From positions 16,008,001 through 16,072,000 of the forward strand of contig CM049400.1 in assembly GCA_026929865.2 (NCBI GenBank): a stretch of 64,000 nucleotides of DNA, written 5' to 3'. The translations under genes and the position numbers were made by a program. This DNA comes from Hyperoplus lanceolatus. Lineage: Eukaryota > Chordata > Actinopteri > Uranoscopiformes > Ammodytidae. The notes below the pieces were generated by a model. That model was not told the origin of the DNA. It did no database searches and was given only the letters and a program-made list of their open reading frames with translations. Shown in pieces: positions 10,901-25,000 of the stretch (within the stretch, counting starts at the first letter, position 1; the number at the start of each line of letters is the position of its first letter).

Positions 10901-12982
10901 TACAATTCTCCTTGAACGGTATTATGGCATCATAATGAGTTAATGTCATTTTTTGACTTATCGCCCTTCTGCTTCAGAGCTTGTGTGACTTAGGTATTGC
11001 CATGTTTACAATAGAGAGACATACTGAGTAAATAATACCCTCTAGTGGTTTTTAAACCCTTTTTGAACAGTTCAAAAGGGTTCACAAAATAAGGACTCAG
11101 AGGGCGAATCTGATATTATACAGTGCATTATTGTTACCCCTCTAATTAAATAAATGAGGCAGACAAGGTATTAAACATCCCTTTCAATATACAGTACTGA
11201 TGCCAAATAAAACACTTACAATGCTCATTACCCCCTCATAAATGACCATAGTGATGAATCAACACTAACATTCAAAAACTTGTATTTGAAAGCATCACAG
11301 TCTCCAGATATTTACCTTTTTCTGATTTTGTTTAATCCTTTAGCACAAAAAATACTTTCACACACCCCTCTACACTCTGTGGACAGGTTGACCTCGGTTT
11401 TATAATGATGGCTGCTGTTCAGCCTTGGCCAAAAGCACATTCCACGGTAGTTATTGAGGGATGGGGAAAGTGATAAGATTTAATTGTTTTTTTTGGCCAC
11501 CAAGATTGTCTCGGTCAGTCATGTAAAACGAAGCCATGAAATAAGGGCAACAAGCTGAAATAATGATTGTGAGCTTATTCCAGCCCTCTTGTCTAACCTT
11601 CTCCAGGCTGCAGTCTGAAAGGCAGGGTACCTGGGGCATTTTGCACACCGTCGCCTCTCTTTTGATATAAACCAAAACAAAAGCTGGGAACTGAATTTTC
11701 ACGACAAGCCAACCTTGGCTGTATTTCCTTTACAGATGACATACTGGGGGCTGCAAATAAAGCCCCACCACAGACAGTAACGTGTAGAGAGATGTAAAAG
11801 ATCAGGAATATACAGCTAGATCTCAGCTATGGGCTCAGCTGCCTTCGACAGAGGCTGCACCTACACCACCCCCCCCCCCCCCTCAACCAACCCTGCGACG
11901 CCTGTTCTGCTTTATGCACTGCTTATAATACTGTGTCTGAACCCACCAGAGAGCAGTGGCACACAGGGGAATTGCTCAGCACCTGCAGAGATGTGACCCA
12001 AGCAATAGTGGCATAATGTAGATCCCGGTTCATTCCAGAGGTATAGCACCTCCACCGACAGCCGCCACACCACCTGAGTTCATGACTATTATCATACTGA
12101 AATATCAATGCTGCCCTAAGGACCTTTTAGTCTTGTGCTCTTCCACCGTAGAGGCGCAGTGCGCTCGGCGAGAAAACACTTGCCTGCCTACTCACAGGGC
12201 GTTGTGTTAGAGACCGTAATGTGGATTTGTCTACGCGTGTCCTCTCTGCACTGCCAAATGTCACCATCTCTTATTATTCATGACAGGCAACCATCAGAGG
12301 GACTGAGGAAAGTTGAGTGTTTGAGTGAGAGAGAGAGAGAGAGAAATAGAGAGAGGGAGAGAGACAAAAACAGAAGAGAGAGGCAGAAGTTGGAGGAGGT
12401 GAAATTTGAGGACGTAAATTGGTATTTACGTCCCCATAGGACTTCACAGTGGAGGAGGTGTAAGCAGCAGTCTGTTAGGAGGTGAAGGGTGTGAAGGATA
12501 AGATTTAACCCATAGCTGGTGTTTGCTTATTGAATCTATCTTGCGTAATTATATACTTTGCCGCAGGTGTGGGGAGTATATCATATCTCCGGCGTTATCC
12601 ACTGGGGGAAGAGAATATAATGCAAAAAACAGTGGTGAGGAGGATACATACATAATAATGAAGGACCACAGGCGTAACGTAGTGTAACATGAGGGGGCCT
12701 AGATGGCCGGTCTGTCATTCAGCCAGTCGCATCATGTTACCGTGACCGATGTCGTGGTGAAAGAGCTGCAGTGGATAACAAAGGCATGTTGTGGCTTCAG
12801 ACCAGGACAGCAGGTAGTCGGCATATTCACCACGTGGTTACTCTCATGTTTTATTTACTGGCTTTCTGCCGTCGCAGGGTGTCGTTTTCTGGCACCCGCT
12901 GCCCGTGGAGCCGCTCTCTCCACAGCTACACAGGAGAGAGGAGTCCAATATCTGGAAGCAGCATAACAACAGCAGCCCCGTG

Positions 12983-13052
<70 letters not shown>

Positions 13053-16000
13053 CGTGCGGCTACATCCATTTTCCCTGCCTCATAAAATCCACAAGAGCAG
13101 CAGACACAAGCTGTCTTAGGGAGTCAAGGCTGAGGAACAGACAAGGAGAGGCATGAAAAGACTTTGCTGCTGCGTTTAGGTTTACTCATCTTGCTTTTTC
13201 TTGTCCTTCTCTGCCTCATCCTTTTTCTTCCTTCTCTCTTCCCTCTTTCCCATTGCTCTTTAAGCCTCCCTTTCTCTTTCTATATCCACTTGCAGCATTT
13301 TAATGAAATTACGGCCGTATAATTCCCCAGAAAGTTGCTCGGCTGACATTGCTTCTCTCAAAACCAATAAAACGGGGCTGGATATTGAAACTCTATTTTA
13401 AAATCAAAGGCATTCTTTCAAATGTTTCCTCACCCAACCCCACCCACCCTCTTGTTTTAACCTCTCTTACTTTCCCACCTTATATTGCTTCATGTGACTT
13501 TTGAAGAGTTATTGTTTTTCAAAATACTTCCTGCATATCCCCGTGTCGTTTTAGAGGCTAAATTGGAGAATATAATTTCTGGAAGAGATAAAAGAGAGAG
13601 GGCGAGAGAGAGTCGTGTTGGAATGGGGCCACTATTGCCAAGGGCAAGGACAGTTCAAATCCATTTACTCCTAATGTTATATTAATGCTGTTTAAAAAGG
13701 CATCACACAAAACAGACCTCTAAATAAGCAGCATTGGTAGTGACTTCAGTGTCTCAAAATTCTCTTTAAGAAGCAATCAAAATTAGATCATCTCGCTATG
13801 CTATTTTCAAAATAAAATATCCATTTTCTACATCGCATCACTAAAGCTTCAGAATTATTCAATTTAAGTACAAGATTGATTTTCTTCTGCACCATCAGAT
13901 CAACCAGTGAATTCTAGATGTCTTGGGCATCATTTAATCATGTAATTTCGAATAACACATTTGGTGTCTGTTGAGGCTTTGGAAGCTAACTAGAAATTAA
14001 ATTGCTTTTGTACACAAAAAGTAAATTAATGGTAAGTAATGATGGACTCCCTTAAGTGTCTGTGCGTTTGAAGTGGTAAAGTAATGTGTCACACGGTTTT
14101 GTGCCGTCATCTTATATATTTTTATTCCCAAGGGCTTTGGTTCTTTTTCTGTCATCTTTAATTAGCACTAATGTGTAGAACAACCTTTTTTTGTCACAAA
14201 GCACACCAGTGTGTCAAGGTAATTCTATTGTATTACTTTCTTTATTGCAATCATGTGAAACAACAGTCAAAAGTAGTTATGTTGTTCCCTCATATTACAA
14301 TTTTCCGCCCACCTTTCACTTCTGCCATATATGTTTCATAAAGAAATAAAATCAAGGTTCAAGTTGACACTTTTTGGTTACAATGATCAGCACTGACTTT
14401 TAGTCCTTCATTTGCATTAATATGATTCCATACCACCAAGAATGATCATACAGTCATAAAAACATGTTAGAAACATGACAAAAAATAATTTTTGCTTCAC
14501 TATATTGCTTGTTAAAGATCCTAGCTTTTGCTTGAAAAGGGAAGGGAATAAGCTTTCCCTATCTGCAGGCCAGATGTCCTACCTCTGTCTGTACCCTCAC
14601 TCCCATCCCCTGTCCTTACTCTATCTCTGCCCTTCTAAGCAGCGAGCCGCTGTCTCTCCCGAGGCCTCATTCCGTGGCCTCAGCTTGCAGCAATGCAAAT
14701 GTAGATTAGCACGCATGAGTGCTCCTCCCTTGCTCGCCGGACAAATTTGCAGAGAAACGCTGTCACTGAGTGAAAGGTCCAAGGGCAGAGGGCTCTTGCT
14801 CCTCTAACACAAAGAGCACTGCACTAGGACCACGACTCCTATCTGCCACAGAGGCAAGAGGGGAAGGGTCTCTGGAGGGTGGACTCATGTGGTGATGGAA
14901 TGTGTCGGATTAATGTTACAATTCTGTCAGCCCCATTCATGTGTTGCCTTTTTCTTTTGTTTAGCAATAGCATTGTTCTTTGATTTCATGCAAACAGCTT
15001 GCTCTCCATTCTCTCAAACATGTTCTAACCACAAAAGAATAAAATATGCCGGAACAGATTTTCTTGAATGCTAAAGCTAAGTTTGACATGGACTTGACTA
15101 GTAAAGTAATTACTTATGTTAAGTTGTGTAAAAGTCTGACTGACAGATATGTTCCATTCGGTTATTACTAACAAATAAATATAAATGCAGATGTCAAATC
15201 TTTCAAATTAATATTTGATAGAATGATTTAGATTTACAGGGGAATTGGACTTGAATATTAAATTCAAGTCCAATTCCATCATGGCGTCCATAAGCCTTTA
15301 ATCATTCGGAACCAATTTAGAGCTAGATGTCTGCAACATCAAAACACCAGCACCAGCTTAAGAATGAAATTCTTGTCGCAGTACGATATACAGTAGTAAA
15401 TGACTTGTCAGCTCATGATATGTTTTTCAAGTGCTCACATTTAAAATGGTTACACTTCTAGAAGATGTAGTTAGTCTATATTGCAATTTAGTTTGGTTTG
15501 CTATATTAGAGCACTTACTATTGCACTGAATGTATAATATATGCACTTCCAGAGCCATAGAATGATATGTTTAGCAAATTATGCTTTATTCTCTTCACCC
15601 TTTCATTTGACAGATATATTTCTCTTTGTTTTTGGACAAGGAATGGTACTGCCAGTCCAAGGCATTTATAATATTGTGTCTCCAATTCATTAGACATGCA
15701 TCCAGACAGGGCATTGATTTTGGCAAAGAAAAAAGTGAAAACAAATGTTTGCTTTACAATTTAACTTAGTCTATCTGTTCTGTTTCAGACTGAATGTGCA
15801 TTTTCACTCTGCTCATTCAAAAAAAAGTCAATTAGAAATGTTTTTTCTTTTTGCGCTTAATGGCCAATTTGGAGAATCTGATTGCTTGTGCAGAAATGGC
15901 AACTACACGATAAAACTTTGGGCCCCTGGGGGCCCTGGCTCTGCCAACCTCAGTAAAGACAGATGATTCCTTGCTTCACTGGAGAGGGGGGGCTGAGGGG

Positions 16001-19000
16001 AAACAAGATCAAATGGATGGAAAGAAAGATCTGCTCAAGGGAAGACAAGAGACCGAGCAGCTGATGTTCATAGATTGAAGCGAATATAACCTATTCCTCA
16101 TGACAGCACATGCGTTGGAGGTGGAGCCATCTTAGTGCGAAGGATTGTAAGGAGCCGGCTAAATTGTTGAGGTGTTTTAAGGTAATGAGTTGTAGCTAAA
16201 GAGAACGTCATTGAGAAACAGGGAAATGGATTAAAAAGGTATCTCAGTGAGCTGCTCAGTTGCCTTGAAAGCCAAACAGATGGCTTGCTGTGGTAGAAGG
16301 AGCCTCTGAGGTCTCTATCTACAGATGGGACACATCAGGTTTGCCTCCAGGGGATCTGCTTCATGCTATCAATAAAATAAAATAAAAGTAAAAGTCTCTC
16401 TTTTACAGTGGTCATTCCTTGTGCATCTCTCTGTTTCGCCTCTGGATCTTTTAATTCAATTGTATATCGTCATCTAATCTCTATTTGTACTTACTTGTTT
16501 TGGAGTTTGGTGTTTATCTCTGCATCCCTGTGTTGTGTGTCCATCCAATCTCGAAGATTCATATCCACACTGAAGTAGTTCATTAAGGCAAGTTTATTTA
16601 TACAGCACATTTCATACACAGAGGCAGTCAGAGTGCTTTGCATAAATCATTTAAAAGAGAAGGGGGGGGGGGATAAAAGTTCATTTGAAATGGCAGCCCC
16701 AGTATCTCACTCACAACACAACCTCCTCCACATGAATTCCTTTACTCATACTCTCCTGTCCCTCACTGGTCTACTTATGTCCCCAGATGTCCACGGAGGA
16801 GCTGGAGGCCTATGTGAATGGCCAGTTTGATGAACTGCGCAGGTTGGTGCGCCTGGAAGAGAAGAGGACGCTTCACTTGGTGGACCTGAAGGAGGCTTTC
16901 CTGACCGCGTCCGCCGCAGAGAAGATCGCCGAAATCAGTTCTGAAACGGAGCGCTTGCAGGAGGAAATGGCCAGCATCACACACCAGCTGTGTCTGCTGG
17001 AGGAGGCTGAGGCGCAGGGTATGGGCCCTGGCTTGGCAGTACAGGCCCTCCTTGCAGCGCCCAGAGTACAGGTAATAATAAAACAAGTCCTTCCTTCTTT
17101 TTTTTTATACTCGCTCTGCTTCTTAAACTTCTTTTAGTGCAATAAGCAATGTGTATAATCTCACTCACAGCTGAAGTGCCGGGTGAGAAAGGTTTGTAAG
17201 TTTGATTGTGTCGGAGATGTGTGTGATGTTTCAAGCTTGGTGTACTTTATGTACTCAAAAGCACACTATTTTATCCTTCCTATCGTTAAACTCAAACGCA
17301 GTCTCAAACCCTGCGTTCCAATACCCGTTCATCAGGCCCTCGTTCACTTGCCCTAAGCACTTACCCTCGGGGGAATCCCCGCCACCATCTTAAGTGTCGT
17401 TCCAATTGTCTGGAAACTGAAGTGAACTTCGTGATATAGACCCTCGGAGGGCTGAGTGATCAAGTGAACATCCATGGTCACTCCGAGGTGGATATCACCC
17501 ACAGTGCATTGCAGTTCGTCTTCTTCTTCTTCTCCTTTTATTTTCCGGTAGACTGTATGCTTTTTATTTATTTATTTATTTATTATTCTTTCGGACAATT
17601 CCACACAATACACAATTTTCTCTTGAAAATATTCATATATAATATTCTTTTAGGGACATCGCGACCACCCGCAGGACAGGTCCATTGCGACTACAAGGGC
17701 AAGTGGGCAAGTGGGTTCCATTTAAATCCTCCGTTCCTCCCCCGCCCAGTCTCCCTCCGCTCTCAAAGTTCCCTCCGTGCAACGTATGCTGTTACGTCAT
17801 ACCAAGGGCTGAGGGTAAATGAACGAGGGGAAGTGCAACTACTATTGGAATGCAGCTATAGAGTAGACACGTCTTATGCACAGCAGTTAGGGATGTGGAC
17901 CTTGCTTGAATATGGCCCTCAGAAACAAAGGTGATTACTTTGTGGAAGCAGATTTTGTTAATTCAAATAAATGGTCTACAATCTTTGGTCTCTGACCATT
18001 TAACCGTATCCACTTGCCCCTGGGTTGGAAGTTGGTTATAGGCCGACAATACCTTACTTAACATACCAGTCTTGGATTGATGAAAACTAATTTTTTTGTA
18101 AAGACTTGGTTACCAAAATTATTGAAAAACCAATGCATTAGATCCGGAACCCTGTGTGTGACCTATGCTGACATCTTCAATCACAACATCACATGACATC
18201 ACACAGTCTGCTGAGAGCACGTTGAAACAAGTGGAGCAAACAGGGTGAAGGATTAATTGGTCTAAACTTTAAACTCAAAGGTCTGGTGCCAAAGTTGTTA
18301 CCAAAGGCTGCCTTGTTAAACTGGGCACTGTTGCTCTTGTCAATAAACAATTAAACACAATTTGCCAGCTGGCACATAGCTCTTCCATTGCTGCTCCTGT
18401 GTAGCCACATTTACACTACATAGTGTACATTGTTATCGTTGATCATTTATAACTAATATGCTAGCAGTGGCACCTCCACCTGTCTTCATTTGGATTTGAT
18501 ATGGCCCACGATGCACATCTTTGTTTCAGATGAAATGAGAGACGTTATTCCATACTTTATGTCCATGTAGAGAAATGTGTTCATGGTTTCATACAGTCAG
18601 CTGTGTTTAGTATGATACAGGTAAATGCAAATGAGTCCTGAGCTGTTGGCTGACCAAGCAAAAGTTGTTTGTCCTCTGGCTACAGCATTTGTTCCATACA
18701 AAACACAGCAGTTGTTCCTTCTCCTCTTACATATACCAGCCCCTCATGGCAAAGTATGGTTCTCATGCCTGTTAACACCTGAGCACGTGTGTAGTAGAGT
18801 TACAGTATATCATTCCATCATTTGCACGTATATGTTCACATAACCACAAGTGCAAGCCATGTCAACACACTCTCGTCCCTTTCTGAATCTGCGTCACCTC
18901 ACTCCCTCATCTCTCACTGAAGCCTTGAAGAGGAGGCTGCTACCGCTTATAGGTTCCCACATTAAAATATCCCATCGGTCCATTTGTCACTCTCTTAAGT

Positions 19001-22000
19001 TAAGTCACCGCCGTCTGAAACAGGGGCTTGAGTGCTCCCTCGCGACGCTGCGCTCGACCAGGGGGAGGTTGCAGTAATGGCGGTCGCTGATGTGCTGATT
19101 GCTTTTCTAGCCAACATGTTTATCCATAGCGGCCACAAGTCCATTAAGGCCCTATTGAATGCTGATGGTCGCCCCGTTTGTTCTCATGTGTTAGTCATTG
19201 TTGGCTTAAGTAATGCGTAAAGTTATTTGGAAATATGGTCAGAGGAGGTGTGCATGTAGTTGTAGAGTTTGCGCTTATACATCAGTTTTTACTTCTCCCA
19301 GCAATGATCTACAATATCTTATTGCGTGTGTATGAATACTCAGTATATATTGAATTGAGTTGGACTGAGTTGTTGTTTGCATAATGGGATATTTAAAGCG
19401 GCTACGAGTAACATTTAAATATCTTTTAAACAGCCTCATGTTTCCTCTGATAATCATAAATTACCTTTAACAGCGAACGAGACCATTAGTGCAAAGAAAG
19501 ACGTTTTTAAATATTTTTTATTACTGCTTTTGGTCTGGTCGCACACCCAGTCCGATTTTCGGTTCGCTCGTGCAGGCTCTATGGTCACATATCCGTATTG
19601 GTCGCAGATTTCAGTGTGGCGCAGCAACGTGAATTGAGAAGCCTATCCCTCCAGGTGAGGGAAGGGGAGCGAGAGCTTTGTTTGAGACAGTTATTTGTCG
19701 TCATAATGACTGATAACGGGGCTGAACCATCAAATAAAAAATGCAATGAAGAAAAGCTAAAAGGGAGAGTGATATAGGCTACGGGCGGGACCAGGGCGTT
19801 GCCAAGCAACGTGTATACAATTTCACGAGAGTGAAACTAGACTATGGAGGACGAAACCTGCCATATGTATAAATAAATAAATTAATAAATAAATGAATAA
19901 ATACTGGAATAAATAAATAAATAAATAATTAAATACACAAATAAATACACAAATAAATAATTAAATACATGATTAAATAAATAAAAGAAGGAATAAATAA
20001 ATACATAAATAATTAAATGTCATTTATTTATTTATAGATTTATTTATTTACACATTTATTTATTTATAAATGTATTTAATTATTTATTTATGTATTTATT
20101 TGTGTATTTAATTATTTATTTATACATTTATTTATTTATGTATTTATTCCTCATTTTATTTATTTATTTGTGTATTTAATTATTTATTTATTTATTTATT
20201 CCTTATTCCTTATTTTATTTATTTGTGTATTTAATTATTTATTTATTTATTTATTCATTTATTTATTGCACATTTATTTATTTATGCATTTATTCATTTC
20301 TACATTTCCACATTTCCTCATTTATTTATTTATGCATTTCTGTGTCCATATGCTAATGAGGTAGGAGGGACTTGCCTCAGTCTCATACAGGATTGGTCAC
20401 AGGGTACGGATCTAAAGAACCAATCACAAGCCTGCGCGTTCTCTCCCCTCTGTGTACGAGCCTGAGCGCATTCACGGAGGGCAGAGAAAGCGTTGTTGCC
20501 ATGGTAGTGCGTGACAGTGGACTAGACCTAGCCAAGGACGAGGTAGCCTAACAAGTTTGCACAATGGAAGAGAAACAAACCGGTAGACAGAAGTTACCAC
20601 TGCCACCGTTACTTGCCCCTGCTCACCGTTTACAAAAGGCAAAGAAAAGAAAGCCAGAAGCTGAAAAGGCATCAAGAAAAGAGCAGTTAGGCCTACATAC
20701 AGCTCGAGGACAAACGCGAGTCAACATTGGAATCACTGTTCAATGATGGCAACAGCTGAGGAAGTTGAATGGCTTGACAAATGACGCCATGGTTGCTGTC
20801 TTTCTCTTGTTGGACAGGTAAGCCTTTGTTTCGTTTCCTGTAAAATGTGTGTTATGGCGAAGTCTAGCCAAGGAAGCTATTTATGTTGCGTTAGCCATAT
20901 TAGCCCGATGCTAACGTTAGCTCCCCAGTCGTTCTAGGCTAGTAGGCACATTACAAGCTGCATTAGCTAACGTTGCCATACTATATTATTAGTCTAATGT
21001 TATGTGGTCGTCAGCGTCTGAACATGTGTCATTTTAGTATTGGCTTTTCAAAATGTGCTGATGCAGTGTGTGTTTTTCTTTTTTTAATTATTGTTTTATA
21101 GTTATGACAACAAGGCTAATTCCTCAACACTTGAAACACCGATCGATGAGACCACCTCCTCCTCCGCCTTTGTCAAGTATTTATCCAGAGTCTCTCGGTG
21201 AGTAAAGCTTGATGTAGAAGGGAATATGTGTGCTACAATACTGTTCTATATGATGGGCAATCAATAGGCCTAAACAATGCGTGATAAATTATATAGGTAT
21301 CAAATATATGTGCAGACAGTGGGTACATGTCAGTTAGTGTATACTCTGTGTAAATGGGGGAAAAGAGAAACAAACATGCCAACATACATTTTTAACATTT
21401 TTGTAAAAGCTCCCCTATATAATGTATACACATTCTAAACCGAAATTATTCATACCCCTGGCACATTTTGACTTTAAGTTAATTTTCTGAAACCAGCAAG
21501 CTTTTTCTTGATTGGAAATGACACAGGCTTCTCCCCAAAGATAATTGTGGAAAAGTTGAGTTGAGAGTTGGAGCTCATTGCTAAAGATGAATGGGCAAAA
21601 ATACTAGTGTATACAGGGGCGCAACTACCCACTTTCTGGGGTGTATGCAGATACTTGCCAGGCCAGTTGTGCGCTGGAACGGTGCAAAATATGATAATAG
21701 TGGGAAACAGGTGAGTGTGTTGTTTGGGCGCTGACCTGCTATAATCACTACACTACCATTCAAAAACTGTGAAAACAGCAATAGTCAAAAACTTGAGGTG
21801 ACACGTTAATCTGCAGTGACAATCCGCGAGTCTCGGCCGATAATCAGTTTGCATTAATCAATACAATCGGCCATATAAACAAAGGTTGGCAAATTCCGTG
21901 TAGGCTAGGTGTAGGCTATTTATTCTTTCAACCACTTTGAAAAACTTTTTTTTTCATCCACGCAATATTTCTCCTTCTCAATCTTCCCGTTTTCTGTTTT

Positions 22001-25000
22001 GTGCCCCCGAGAGCTTTTGTTTCTGCCTCTCCATCTGTAGTTCCCTGTCACCATGAAAGCTCTCGCGCTCCAGCGGGTGCTCGAGGGGGCACTGGAGCGC
22101 CTTGTGGGGAGGAGGAGGCGAAGGAGCAGGAGGCGCCTAATCAGTGACATGCCTCTGTTATTGATCATATAATTTACACAAACGCTGTTAAATACAGAAA
22201 AATGCCGACTCCGAACAATTTTCCCCCGATCGCTTTGGCGCCCCTCTTGTGCGGCGCCCCTATGCGCCGCATATAGCGCATACCCCCTTTTTGCGCCACT
22301 GAGTGGAGACATAGGAAGCGTTTGATTGCTGTAATAGCAAATAAAGGCTTTTCTATTGATTATTGAGAAGGGTATGAATCATTTTGGACATAATTTTTTC
22401 AAAGTTTTTTCCACAATGACGCCTCTTGTACATCGTCTTATTATCTTACTATCTTTGCTTGACAGAATTTGATAACTAGTTCAACAATTTTGTATGTAAT
22501 GACTCAAACAATGAAATGAAGACTATTAGTTTTATTGGGAAGGACTATTCAGCATCCATAAGTATAGTTCATTTTGACTGACATGACATAAGCAAATGAC
22601 AATGTTATAAAACAGCAGAGAATTGTATGAAAGCAACTTATACATGTCCAAAAGCATTTGCAATTTGTTCAGAGGAAGGAGAAATTGCTACTATGATGTG
22701 CTCAAATGACTAAAGGTTGCGGAGGTTGAACTAATAGTTATGAGAATTTTCATTCTGATCTGAGAAAAGCACCAAAGCAACTGAAAGCAAAGGAATGTCT
22801 GAAGAATTTCACATGGTGATGCAAAATCAAAAACACAATGAACTGTATCATCTGTTGTCAGTGTGCTCCAAAACATGCTGGCAATACAATATCAATAGGC
22901 CTAATATAGTTAAAATTGGGAAACATTTTAATAGATGCGTTGCAGGTCTATTTAATGTTTGCCCCTAAATTTTCTGCTTGCTCCCCTAAAAATTCTGAGT
23001 TAGGGGTGCCAGTGCTCCTAGTAAAAAAGGTTAGTCTGGAGCCCTGTTGTATGATCATAAATGTTTAACTTTGCTTTGTAACACAGCACATGAAAATCCA
23101 TTTAGCTCTGGTCTAAGGAATGCCAAAGTGTAAAGATTTGTGTCCGGGTTCCACCAACCATCATGAGGTATAATATTACAGATCCAGAAGTGCTGGTCAA
23201 CCTATTATCTGAAGAACAACAATAATACTAATAATAATGGATTGGATTTTTATAGCGCTTCTCTATGCAATCAAAGTGTAAGGATAAACCACGTCATGAA
23301 GGATTTTCTCTGCAACTCTGTGTTAAACCACTAATACCGTTGTTTTTTTGTGTGTGTCTTCTGATATTCTCTCCTAAGGACAGTCACTGCCACAGCTGAT
23401 GCAGCCGCATGCAGAACCAGACCAGACCTGTCTGCGAAAACTGGACCCCTGGACAAAGTTTATGACCATGTTTATATTGAATTAAAAAAAAATATTGTCA
23501 CACAACATTTACAGAGATGATAAATGTTATGTCTTGATATCCGTAATAATAACAAATCAAAAGTCATTTGACATGTTTTATTCGAACATAATATAAAAAC
23601 AAAAGGACTTAGTATCTTCAGTTCCTCCTGGGAATACATAGAAATATAAATATATGTACCTTATCATAGCTTTTATTCCAAACACGCAAATGCATTGGGG
23701 ACATTGCACATTCTATTCCAACTCCCAATACGAAGAAACTTTTGTCAAATGTTTCTTCATGTTTACAGAAAGTGAAGAAAAAGAAATATTAAAAAAAATA
23801 GCAGTGTCTGCATTTTTCTTTACAACTCAAACATTTACTGTATCAACTGAAAAATGCTTGAAGATTTAGCTTTCCTATGAATCACTGAACTAATATTTAG
23901 TTGTATAACCTCTGTTTCTGAGCATCTGTGTTGCAGGGAGCCGACCAATTTATGGCACCTGTGAACAGGTGTTTCAGCCCAAGACGATTGGACTACATTC
24001 CACAATTCCTCTGCATTTCTTGGTTTTGCCTCAAAAACAGCATTTTTGATGTCACCACATAGGTTTTCTATTGGATTAAGGTCCAGGGATTGGGCTGGCC
24101 ACTCCATAACGTTAATCTTGTTGGTCTGGAACCAAGATCTTGTTCGCTTACTGGTGTGTTTGGGGTCGTTGACTTGTTGGAACACCCATTTCAAGGGCAT
24201 TTCCTCTTCAGCATAAGGCAACATGACCTCTTCAAGTATTTAAATGTAACCAAACTGATCCATGATCCATGGTATGCGATGAATAGACCCGACACCATAG
24301 TATGAGAAACATCCCCATAACATGATGTCTGTGCCACCATGCTTCACTGTCTTCAAAGTGTACCGTGGCTTGAATTCAGTGTTTGGGGGTCGTCTGACTA
24401 ACTATATGTTGCCTTATGCTGAAGAGGAAATGCCCTTGAAATGGGTGTTCCAACAAGTCAACAACCCCAAACACACCAGTAAGCGAACAAGATCTTGGTT
24501 CCAGACCAACAAGATTAACGTTATGGAGTGGCCAGCCCAATCCCTGGACCTTAATCCAATAGAAAACCTATGTGGTGACATCAAAAAGGCTGTTTTTGAG
24601 GCAAAACCAAGAAATGCAGAGGAATTGTGGAATGTAGTCCAATCGTCTTAGGCTGAAACACCTGTTCACAGGTGCCATAAGTTGGTCGGCTCCCTGCAAC
24701 ACAGATGCTCAGAAACAGAGGTTATACAACTAAATATTAGTTCAGTGATTCATAGGAAAGAAAAGCTAAAGCTTCAAGCATTTTTCAGTTGATACAGTAA
24801 ATGTTTGAGTTGTAAAGAAAAATGCAGACACTGCTATTTTTTTGAACAGTCTAATATTACTTTTTCTTCACTTTCTGTAAAGATGAAGAAACATTTGACA
24901 AAAGTTTCTTCATATTTGGATTTGGAATAGAATGTGCAATGTCCCCAATGCATTTGCGTGTTTGGAAATAAAAGATCTTATTAGGATTTTGATCTTTATT

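Larger units (their letters stand above)
8530..16786 (+). other. Intron 3 of the TRIM44-like gene
   Basis: 8257 bp from GTGAGC to CCCCAG. It contains a poly-C run (11867-11882), a GA-rich tract (12328-12385), a short hairpin (12410-12433), a long GT repeat (12980-13057), a 16-bp perfect hairpin (15241-15277) and a common fish repeat tail (16588-16647). Stretches 8530-11860 and 13060-15240 hold no recognisable gene or element. Short ORFs there lack motifs. Confidence 0.7.

Noticed and set aside
17464-17934. 156-codon ORF on the + strand
   Set aside because: It lies across transposon copy C and a TTTA tract, with Phe/Tyr runs from simple repeats.
21920-22312. 130-codon minus-strand ORF
   Set aside because: It sits in the hAT-like element's right half, with no motif and low-complexity Leu/Arg composition.
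23835-24651. Functional Tc1 transposase
   Set aside because: Both copies lack the N-terminal DNA-binding half and the first catalytic Asp, and both carry stops.
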